From positions 151,590,284-151,654,283 of the forward strand of contig NC_030679.2 in NCBI RefSeq assembly GCF_000004195.4: 64,000 nt of DNA, in the 5' to 3' direction. Source of the DNA: Xenopus tropicalis (taxonomy: Eukaryota > Chordata > Amphibia > Anura > Pipidae). Made by a program: the position numbers and the translations under genes. Under the pieces are notes generated by a model. It ran no database searches. It saw only the letters and a list, made by a program, of their open reading frames with translations, and was not told the DNA's origin. This document shows, one piece after another, positions 54,301 to 64,000 of this stretch; the first letter of the stretch is position 1, and the number at the start of each line of letters is the position of its first letter.

Positions 54301-57300
54301 GAGCCGTATGTTTGGGGGGAAGGTTAGAGCCGTATGTTTGGGGGGGAAGGTTAGAGCCGTATTTTGGGGGGAAGTTATGAGGGGGGGGGGGGGCCGTTTA
54401 ATTGTTTTTTTTGGGGAAGGGAAGTTAGAGGTGTACTGTTTGGGGGAGGTTAGAGGTGTATGTTTGCGGGGGGAAGGTTAGAGCCGTATGTTTGGGGGGG
54501 AAGGTTAGAGGTGTATGTTTGGGGGGGAAGGTTAGAGCCGTATGTTTGGGGGGAGTGTTAGAGGTGTATGTTTGGGGGGAAGGTTAGAGGTGTATGTTTG
54601 GGGCGGGGAAGGTTAGTGCCGTAATGTTTGGGGGGGAAGGTTAGAGGTGTATGTTGGGGGGAAGGTTAGAGCCGTATGTCTTGGGGGGGAAGGTTAGAGG
54701 TGTATGTTTTGGGGGGGAAGGTTAGAGCCGTATGTTTGGAGGGAAGGTTAGAGCCGTATGTTTGGGGGGAAGGTTAGAGGTGTATGTTTGGGGGGGAGGT
54801 TAGAGCCGTATGTTTGGGGGGGAAGGTTAGAGGTGTATGTTGGGGGGGAAGGTTAGAGCCGTATGTTTGGGGGGAAGGTTAGAGGTGTATGTTTGGGGGG
54901 AGGTTGAGGTTTAGAGGTGTATGTTTGGGGGGGAAGGTTAGAGCCGTATGTTTGGGGGGAAGGTTAGAGCGTGTATGTTTGGGGGGGAAGGTTAGAGGTG
55001 TATGTTTGGGGGGGAAGGTTAGAGGTGTATGTTTGGGGGGAAGGTTAGGTGTAGTTGGGGGGGGAAGGTTAGAGCCGTATGTTTGGGGGGGAAGGTTAGA
55101 GGTGTATGTTTGGGGGAAGGTTAGAGGTGTATGTTTGGGGGGGAAGGTTAGAGGTGTATGATTTGGGGGGAGGTTAGAGGGTAGTTTGGGGGGAAGGTTA
55201 GAGGTGTTGTTGGGGGAGTTAGAGGTGTATGTTGGGGGGGGAAGGTTAGAGCCGTATGTTTGGGGGGGAGGTTCAGAACCATATATGTTTGGGAGGGGAA
55301 GGTTAAGAAGCCCGGGGTTATGTTTGGGGGGGAAGGTTAGAGGTGTATGTTTGGGGGGGAAGGTTAGAGCCGTATGTTTGGGGGGAAGGTTAGAGGCGTA
55401 TGTTTGGGGGGAAGGTATAGAGCTGTATGTTTGGGGGGGAAGGTTAGAGCCGTATGTTTGGGGGGAAGGTTAGAGCCGTATGTTGGGGGGAAGGTTAGAG
55501 GTGTATGTTTGGGGGGGAAGGTTAGAGGTGGTGTTTGGGGGGGCGAAGGTTAGAGCCGTATGTTTGGGGGGGAAGGTTAGAGGTGTATGTTTGGGGGGGA
55601 AGGTTAGAGGTGTATGTTTTGGGGGGAGGTTAGAGCCGTATGTTTGGGGGGGAAGGTTAGAGCGTATGTTTGGGGAGGAAGGTTAGAGCCGTATGTTTGG
55701 GGGGGAAGGTTAGAGCCGTATGTTTGGGGGGGAAGGTTTAGTTAGGAGCCGTATGTTTGGGGGGGTAAAGGTTAGAGGCGTATGTTTTGGGGGGGAAGTT
55801 AGAGGTGTATGTTTGGAGGGGGAAGGTTAGAGCCGTATGTTTTGGGGGGAAGGTTAGAGCCGTATGTTGGGGGGGAAGGTTAGAGCCGTATGTTTGGGGG
55901 GAAGGTTAGAGGGTATGTTTGGGGGGGAAGGTTAGAGCCGTATGTTTGGGGGGAAGGTTAGAGGCTGTATGTTTGGGGGGGAAGGTTAGAGCCGTATGTT
56001 TGGGGGGGAAGGTTAGAGCCGTATGTTTGGGGGGAAGGTTAGAGGTGTATGTTTGGGGGGGAAGGTTAGAGCCGTATGTTTGGGAGGGAAGTTTTAGAGC
56101 CGTATGTTTGGGGGGATGGTTAGAGCCGTATGTTTGGGGGGGAAGGTTTGAGCCGTAATTTGGGGGGAAGGTTAGAGGTGTATGTTGGGGGAAGGTTAGA
56201 GCCGTATGTTTTGGGGGGAAGGTTAGAGCCGTTAATGTTGGGGGGAAGGTTAGAGCCGTATGTTTGGGGGGAAAGGTTAGAGCCGTAATGTTGGGGGGGA
56301 AGGTTAGAGGTGTATGTTTGGGGGGAAGGTTAGAGCCGTATGTTTGGGGGAGGAAGGTTAGAGCCGTATGTTTGGGGGGAAGGTTAGAGGTGTATGTTTG
56401 GGGGGAAGGTTAGAGCCGTATGTTTGGGGGGGATGGTTAGAGCCGTATGTTTGGGGGGGAAGGTTTGAGCCGTATATTTGGGGGGAAGGTTAGAGCCGTA
56501 TGTTTGGGGGGAAGGTTATACGAGGTGTATGTTTGGGAGAGAGGTTAGAGCCGTATGTTTGGGGGGAAGGTTAGAGCCGTATGTTTGGGGGGGAAGTATT
56601 AGAGCCGTATGTTTGGGGGGAATGGTTAGAGGTGTTTGGTTGGGGGGAAGGTTAGAGCCGTATGTTTGGGGGGAAGGTTAGAGGTGTATGTGGGGGAAGG
56701 TTAGAGCCGTATGTTTGGGGGGGGAAGGTTAGAGCCGTATGTTTGGGGGGAAGGTTAGAGGTGTATGTTTGGGGGGGAAGTTAGAGCCGTATGTTGGGGG
56801 GGAAGGTTAGAGCCGTATGTTTGGGGGATGGTTAGAGCCGTATGTTTGGGGGGGAAGGTTTGAGCCGTATATTTGGGGGGGAAGGTTAGAGGTGTATGTT
56901 TGGGGGGGAAAGGTTAGAGCCGTATGTTTGGGGGGGAAGGTTAGAGGTGTATTTTGGGGGAAGGTTAGAGCCGTATGTTTGGGGGGGAAGTTAGAGCCGT
57001 ATGTTTGGGGGGGAGGTTAGAGGTGTATGTTTGGGGGGGAGGTTAGAGCCGTATGTTTGGGGGGGAAGGTAGAGGTGTATGTTTGGGGGAGGTTAGAGCC
57101 GTATGTTTGGGAGGCAGGGTTAGAGCCGATATGTTTGAGGGAGGTTAGAGCCGTATGTTTGAGGGGATGGTTAGAAGCACGGTGATGTTTGGGGGGGAGG
57201 TTAGAGCCGTATGTTTGGGGGGAAGGTAGCAGCGTATGTTTGGAGGGGGAAGGTTAGAGCCGTATGTTTGGGGGGAAGGTTAGAGCCGTATGTTTGGGGG

Positions 57301-60300
57301 GAAGGTTAGAGCCGTATGTTTGGGGGGAAGGTTAGAGCCGTATGTTTGGGGGGGAAGGTTTAGAGCCGTATGTTTGGGGGGAAGGTTAGAGCCGTATGTT
57401 TGGGGGGGAAGGTTAGAGCCGTATGTTTGGGGGGGAGGTTAGAGGTGTATGTTTGGGGGGGAAGGTTAGAGCCGTATGTTTGGGGGGGAAGGTAGAGCCG
57501 TATGTTTGGGGGAGGTTAGAGCCGTATGTTGGGGAAGGTTAGAGCCGTATGTTTGGGGGGGAAGGTTGGAGCCGTATGTTTGGGGGGAAGGTTAGAGCCG
57601 TATATTTGGGGGTAAGGGGTTAGAGGTGTATGTTTGGGGGGAAGGTTAGAGTGTATGTTTGGGGGGGAAGGTTAGAGCCGTATGTTTGGGGGGGAAGGTT
57701 AGAGCCGTATGTTGGGGGAAGGTTAGAGGTGTATGTTTGGGGGGGAAGGTTAGAGCCGTAGTCTTGGGGGGGAAGGTTAGAGCCGTATGTTTGGGGGGAA
57801 GGTTAGAGCCGTATGTTTGGGGGGGAAAGGTTAGAGTATGGTATGTTTTGGGGGGGAAGGTTAGAGCCGTATGTTTGGGGGGGAAGTTAGAGTTGTATGT
57901 ATTGGGGGGAAGGTTAGAGCCGTATGTTTGGGGGGGAAGGTTAGAGCCGTATGTTTGGGGGGAAGGTTAGAGGTGTATGTTTGGGGGGGAAGGTTAGAGG
58001 TGTATGTTTGGGGGGGAAGTTAGAGCCGTATGTTTGGGGGGGAGGTTAGAACGTATGTTTGGGGGGAAGGTTAGAGCCGTATGTTTGGGGAGGTTAGAGG
58101 TGTATGGTTTGGGGGGGGAGGTTTAGAGCCGTATGTTTGAGGGGGAAGGTTAGAGGTGTATGTTTGGGGGGAGGTTAGAGGTGTATGTTTGGGGGGGAAG
58201 GTTAGAGCCATATTTTGGGGGGAAGGTTAGAGGTGTATGTTTGGGGGGAGGTTAGAGCCGTATGTTTGGGGGGAAGGTTAGAGGTGTATGTTTTGGGGGG
58301 AGGGTTAGAGGTGTATGTTTGGGGAGAAGGTTAGAGCCGTATATTTTGGGGGGAAGGTTAGAGCCGTATGTTTGGGGGAAGGTTAGAGGTGTATGTTTGG
58401 GGAGGTTAAGAGCCGTATGTTTGGGGGGGAGGTTAGAGCCGTATGTTTGGGGGGGGAGGTTAGAGCCGTATGTTTGGGGGGGAAGGTTAGAGCCGTATGT
58501 TTGGGGGGGAAGGTTAGAGGTGTATGTTTTGGGGGGGGAAGGTTAGAGCCGTATGTTTGGGGGGGAAGGTTAGAGCCGTATGTTTGAGGGGGGGAAGGTT
58601 AGAAGGTATGTTTGGGGGAAGGTTAGAGCCGTATGTTTGGGGGAAGGTTAGAGCCGTATGTTTGGGAGGAAGGTTAGAGCCGTATATTTGGGGGGAAGGT
58701 TAGAGCCGTATGTTTGGGAGGGAAGGTTAGAGGTGTATTTGGGGGAGGTAGAGGGCGGTATGTTTGGGGGGGAAGGTTAGAGCCGTATGTTGGGGAGGAA
58801 GGTTAGAGCCGTATATTGGGGGGGAAGGTTAGAGCCGTATGTTTGGGGGGAGGTTAGAGGTGTATGTTTGGGGGGGGAAGGTTAGAGCCGTATGTTTGGG
58901 GGGAAGGTTAGAGCCGTATGTTTGGGGGGAAGGTTAGAGCCGTATGTTTGGGGGGGAAGGTTAGAGCCGTATGTTTGGGGGGAAGGTTAGAGGTTGTATG
59001 TTTGGGGGGGAGGTTAGAACCATATGTTTGGCGGGGGAAGGTTAGAGGTGTATGTTTGGGGGGAGAGTTAGAGAGTGTATGTTTGGGGAGGAAGTTAGAG
59101 CTGTATGTTTGGGAGGAAGGTTAGAGCCGTATGTTTGGGGGGAAGGTTAGAGCCGTATGTTTGGGGGGGAAGGAATAGGTTAGAGCCGTATGTTTGGGGG
59201 GAAGGTTAGAGCCGTATGTTTGGGGGGATGGTTTAGAGCCGTATGTTTGTGGGGGAAGGTTAGAGTGTATGTTTGGGGGGAAGTTTAGAGCCATGTGTTT
59301 GGGGCGGGAAGGTTAGAGCCGTATATTTTGGGGGGAAGGTTAGAGTTGTATGTTTGGGGGGAAGGATAGAGCCGATATTTGGGGGGGAAGGTTAGAGCCG
59401 TATATTTGGGGGAAGGTTAGAGATGTATGTTTGAGGGAAGGTTTAGGAGCGTATGTTTGGGCTGGAAGGTTTAGAGCGTTGTTTGGGGGGGATGGTTAGA
59501 GCCGTATGTTTGGGGGGAAGGTTTGAGTTGTATGTTTTGGGGGGAAGGTTAGAGGTGTATGTTTGGGGGGAAGGTTAGAGCCGTATGTTTGGGGGGGAGG
59601 CTAGGGTGATATGTTTAGGGGGGGAAGGTTAGAGCCGTATGTTTGGGGGGAGAGGTTAGAGCCGTATGTTTGGGGGGATGGTTAGAGCCGTATGTTGGGG
59701 GGGGAAGGTTAGAACCATATGTTTGGGGGGAAGGTTAGAGGTGTATGTTTGGGGGAAGGTTAGAGCCGTATGTTTGGGGGGGATGGTTAGAGGTGTATGT
59801 TTGGGGGTAAGGTTAGAGCCGTATGTTTGGGGGGATGGTTAGAGGTGTATGTTTGGGGGGAAGGTTAGAGTTGTATGTTTGGGGGGGAGGTTAGAACCAT
59901 ATGTTTGGGGGGGAAGGTTAGAGGTGTATGTTTGGGGGGGAAGGTTAGAGCCGTATGTTTGGGGGGGAAGGTTAGAGCCGTATGTTTGGGGGGGAAGGTT
60001 AGAGCCGTATGTTTGGGGGGGAAGGTTAGAGGTGTATGTTTGGGGGGGAAGGTTAGAGCCGTATGTTTGGGGGGGAAGGTTAGAGCCGTATGTTTGGGGG
60101 GGAAGGTTAGAGGTGTATGTTTGGGGGGAAGGTTAGAGCCGTATGTTTGGGGGGGAAGGTTAGAGTTGTATGTTTGGGGGGGAGGTTAGAACCATATGTT
60201 TGGGGGGAAGGTTAGAGGTGTATGTTTGGGGGGAGGTTAGAACCATATGTTTGGGGGGAAGGTTAGAGCCGTATGTTTGGGGGGATGGTTAGAAGCCATA

Positions 60301-60752
60301 TGTTTGGGGGGGAAGGTTAGAGGTGTATGTTTTGGGGGAAGGTTAGAGCCGTATGTTTGGGGGGAAGGTTAGAGTTGTATGTTTGGGGGGAAGGTTAGAG
60401 GTGTATGTTTTGGGGGGGAAGGTTAGAGGTGTATGTTTGGGGGGAAGGTTAGAGGTGTATGTTTGGGGGGGAAGGTTAGAGCCGTATGTTTGGGGGGGAA
60501 GGTTAGAGCCATATGTTTGGGGGGGAAGGTTAGAGCCGTATGTTTGGGGAGGAAGGTTAGAGCCGTATGTTTGGGGGGGAAGGTTAGAGCCGTATGTTTG
60601 GGGGGGGAAGGTTAGAGCCGTATGTTTGGGGGGAAGGTTAGAGCCGTATGTTTGGGGGGGAAGGTTAGAGGTGTATGTTTGGGGGGGAAGGTTAGAGGTG
60701 TATGTTTGGGGGGGTAGGTTAGAACCATATGTTTGGGGGGGAAGGTTTGAGC
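51340..60752. repeat. About 27 bp G-rich minisatellite, 9.4 kb, roughly 350 copies
   Basis: The unit is GGTTAGAGCCGTATGTTTGG followed by about five to seven G and AA. Two main types exist, AGAGCCGTATG and AGAGGTGTATG, plus minor types AGAACCATATG and AGAGTTGTATG. The G-run length varies from unit to unit. The ends (59840-60720) are more uniform than the middle, which has many one-base indels. No genuine gene lies inside. Confidence 0.97.
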
Positions 60753-61587
60753 TGTACATTTAGAGAAAAGGCTATAGTATAGTTTGAGGGGGGCAGCGGT
60801 ACAGATGTACGTTGGGTTGGAGCTATAGGATTGGGGTACAGAGAGGGGACTGTATGGGGGCATTGGGGCAATATAAGAGATGTTTGGTGTGAGGGTTAAA
60901 TGTGTTTATTGGGGGGAAGCTGTTTGGGGGACACTGTGAGCACCTTCATGCAGTATTTTGGGGTGCACTGGCAGAGCTGGATATAAAGGGGCGTATATTT
61001 CCCTGTGTTTGGGGGAGTGTCTCTTTCCCTGTCTCTCACTTCTCCCATATATTCCTGCCCCCTCTCTCCCTGCAGCCTCTCGCTTGCTGCGCTCTCGCTC
61101 CCTCCCTCACTCATCTTCCTGCGTTTCTGTCTCCTCATCCGTTTATTTGCCCCACTCTCCCCCTGTGCTCTGGGCTGTCTCCTCTAGGTCTGTCTCATTA
61201 TGAAGAATAAGTCTCGCCTGAAGTCTGTCTGTCTGTGTGTGGTAGGTGCTCTCTTTCTCTCTATGTGTCTGTGTGTCTCGGTGCCCCCGGCTCCCAGCAG
61301 AGATGTGGAGTGAATGTTAAACACTGCGCTCCCCCCGGCTGTCACTTTCTGTGCATGGCACTCACGCTCTGATTGATAACATTGCTCTATGCCAGCACTG
61401 TGGGGGCAGCCTGCGTGTCTAGACTGTAAGCTTCTGGGGTTACGGGGGCCTCTCCCACAACTGGAGTAATAATGTATCTGTAACGCACTGGGGGATCCTG
61501 CAATATTGTCTGTCAGCTAAATTAATGGGCAATTTACATATATTCATCAGCACTAATTGTATGTTCTTTTACTGTCTCTAAATCTTA
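60753..61587. other. Non-repetitive spacer with pyrimidine-rich tract
   Basis: Unique-looking sequence; 61015-61260 is C/T-rich with several ATG-less open frames. A small exon candidate is listed separately. Confidence 0.4.
61200..61241 (+). CDS. Weak candidate first coding exon of a plus-strand gene
   Basis: An ATG at 61200 opens 14 codons, MKNKSRLKSVCLCV, ending at a donor-like GTG|GTAGGT in phase 0. The CLCV resembles the palmitoylated CLCIV start of PSD-95, and dlg4 is expected near here by synteny. However, part of the peptide comes from a simple TCTG/TG repeat. No downstream exon is in the window, so support is slight. Confidence 0.12.
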
Positions 61588-63548
61588 CAATAACTCCTCC
61601 TACTGCTCCATATACCCCTCCCTATAACTCCTCCTATTGCTCCATATACCCCTCCCTATAACTCCTCCTACTGCTCCATATACCCCTCCCTATAACTCCT
61701 CCTACTGCTCCATATACCCCTCCCTATAACTCCTCCTACTGCTCCATATACCCCTCCCTATAACTCCTCCTACTGCCTCCATATACCCCTCCCTATAACT
61801 CCTCCTACTGCCTCCATATACCCCTCCCTATAACTCCTCCTACTGCTCCATATACCCCTCCCTATAACTCCTCCTACTGCTCCATATACCCCTCCCTATA
61901 ACTCCTCCTATTGCTCCATATACCCCTCCCTATAACTCCTCCTACTGCTCCATATACCCCTCCCTATAACTCCTCCTACTGCTCCATATACCTCTCCCTA
62001 TAACTCATCCTACTGCTCCATATACCCCTCCCTATAACTCCTCCTATTGCTCCATATACCCCTCCCTATAACTCCTCCTACTGCTCCATATACCCCTCCC
62101 CTATAACTCCTCCTACTGCTCCATATACCCCTCCCTATTAAACTCCTCCTACTGCTCCATATACCCCTCCCTATAACTCCTCCTACTGCTCCATATACCC
62201 CTCCCTATAACTCCTCCTACTGCTCCATATACCCCTCCCATAACTCCTCCTACTGCTCCATATACCCCTCCCTATAACTCCTCCTACTGCTCCATATACC
62301 CCTCCCTATAACTCCTCCTACTGCTCCATATAACCCTCCCTATAACTCCTCCTACTGCTCCATATAACCCTCCCTATAACTCCTCCTACTGCTCCCATAT
62401 AACCCTCCCTATAACTCCTCCTACTGCTCCATATACCCCTCCCTATAACTCCTCCTACTGCTCCATATACCCCTCCCTATAACTCCTCCTACTGCTCCAT
62501 ATACCCCCCTCCCATATACGCCTCCCTCCCATAACTCCTCCTACTGCTCCATATACCCCTCCCTATAACTCCTCCTACTGCTCCATATACCCCTCCCTAT
62601 AACTCCTCCTACTGCCTCCATATACCCCTCCCTATAACTCCTCCTACTGCTCCATATACCCCTCCCTATAACTCCTCCTACTGCTCCATATACCCCTCCC
62701 TATAACTCCTCCTACTGCTCCATATACCCCTCCCTATAACTCCTCCTACTGCTCCATATACCCCTCCCTATAACTCCTCCTACTGCTCCATATACCCCTC
62801 CCTATAACCTCCTCCCTACTGCTCCATATACCCCTCCCTATAACTCCTCCTACTGCTCCATATACCCCTCCCTATAACTCCTCCTACTGCTCCATATACC
62901 CCTCCCTATAACTCCTCCTACTGCTCCATATACCCCTCCCTATAACTCCTCCTACTGCTCCATATACCCCTCCCTATAACTCCTCCTACTGCTCCATATA
63001 CCCCTCCCTATAACTCCTCCTACTGCTCCATATACCCCTCCCTATAACTCCTCCTACTGCTCCATATACCCTTCCCTATAACTCCTCCTACTGCTCCATA
63101 TACCCTTCCCTATAACTCCTCCTACTGCTCCATATACCCTTCCCTATAACTCCTCCTACTGCTCCATATACCCTTCCCTATAACTCCTCCTACTGCTCCA
63201 TATACCCTTCCCTATAACTCCTCCTACTGCCTCCATATACCCTTCCCTATAACTCCTCCTACTGCCTCCATATACCCTTCCCTATAACTCCTCCTACTGC
63301 TCCATATACCCCTCCCTATAACTCCTCCTACTGCTCCATATACCCCTCCCTATAACTCCTCCTACTGCTCCATATACCCCTCCCTATAACTCCTCCTACT
63401 GCTCCATATACCCCTCCCTATAACTCCTCCTACTGCTCCATATACCCCTCCCTATAACTCCTCCTACTGCTCCATATACCCCTCCCTATAACTCCTCCTA
63501 CCCCTCCCTATAACTCCTCCTACTGCTCCATATACCCCTCCCTATAAC
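61588..63548. repeat. 34 bp minisatellite, about 57 copies, same family as intron 10 of acadvl
   Basis: The unit is TATAACTCCTCCTACTGCTC then CATATACCCCTCCC. A sub-block at 63065-63290 has TACCCTTCCC instead of TACCCCTCCC. An irregular region occurs near 62505-62530. Confidence 0.96.
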
Positions 63549-63589
63549 AGACTGTATCATTTTCCCCCACCTTGGCCTCTGTCATCAAC

Positions 63590-64000
63590 CTGTGCCCCTG
63601 TCTGGGGTAAGGGCTGTATATTCCCCCGTGCCCCTGTCTGGGGTAAGGGCTGTATATTCCCCCGTGCCCCTTTCTGGGGTAAGGGCTGTATATTCCCCCG
63701 TGCCCCTTTCTGGGGTAAGGGCTTTATATCCCCCCCGTGCCCCTGTCTGGGGAAAGGGCTTTATATCCCCCCGTGCCCCTGTCTGGGGTAAGGGCTTTAT
63801 ATCCCCCCCCGTGCCCCTGTCTGGGGTAAGGGCTTTATATCCCCCCCCGTGCCCCTGTCTGGGGTAAGGGCTTTATATCCCCCCCCGTGCCCCTGTCTGG
63901 GGTAAGGGCTTTATATCCCCCCATGCCCCTGTCTGGGGTAAGGGCTTTATATCCCCCCCCCGTGCCCCTGTCTGGGGTAAGGGCTTTATATCCCCCCCCC
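63590..64000. repeat. 38 bp minisatellite, cut by the window end
   Basis: The unit is GTGCCCCTGTCTGGGGTAAG then GGCTTTATATCCCCCCC, with C-run lengths that vary between units. At least 11 copies; it continues beyond the window. Confidence 0.95.

Noticed and set aside
51820..60763. Many 60-138 codon ORFs with RLEPYVWGG repeats
   Set aside because: They come from the 27 bp array and are broken by frequent indels.

Overview
The window looks like nuclear DNA of a pipid frog, most likely Xenopus. The reasons are two tetrapod-type (class II) olfactory receptor genes with frog-like flanks, a vertebrate very-long-chain acyl-CoA dehydrogenase gene (acadvl) with the vertebrate exon structure, and many interspersed repeats whose ends (TTAAAGGGACAG..., CAGGGATCCCCAACC..., CAGTGCTGTCCAACT...) are familiar from Xenopus. 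The species is inferred, because no database could be searched.

Layout. Positions 1-13.6 kb hold two intact, nearly identical olfactory receptor genes on the minus strand (2129-3052 and 7825-8772). They sit among small inverted-repeat elements, a hAT-type MITE and the decayed remains of a retroelement gag (zinc knuckle). Positions 13.6-25 kb are an accessory zone without genes. It holds a 2.26 kb hAT-type element carrying a minisatellite and a nested multi-hairpin element, a second hAT MITE, an 818 bp TTAA-flanked foldback element, and minisatellites with units of 63, 17 and 112 bp.

Positions 25.6-36.6 kb hold acadvl on the minus strand. Eighteen coding exons were located with splice sites. 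They correspond to human exons 3-20 and together encode 611 residues plus stop with no frame break. The first two coding exons (mitochondrial targeting peptide) were not identified with confidence. A promoter-like cluster of CRE, X-box and ETS motifs lies at 39.28-39.43 kb. Nearly every larger intron carries its own minisatellite.

Positions 36.6-64 kb are dominated by tandem arrays, including one of 9.4 kb (51.34-60.75 kb). From 22.9 kb to the end about 29 of 41 kb is tandem repeat. A GC-rich, TATA-containing island lies at 50.1-51.26 kb. In other vertebrates acadvl lies head to head with dlg4, so this side is where a dlg4 start would be expected, but no dlg4 coding exon can be proven here.

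Functionally the two OR genes are chemosensory GPCRs and acadvl is the mitochondrial enzyme that starts beta-oxidation of long-chain fatty acids; they are not a pathway. No new enzymatic or defence system is visible. The unusual content is structural: layered repeat-in-repeat insertions, intronic arrays made of splice-site-like units, a partial exon duplication, and one minisatellite family present at two places 31 kb apart. Long ORFs inside the arrays are artefacts of stop-free repeats.
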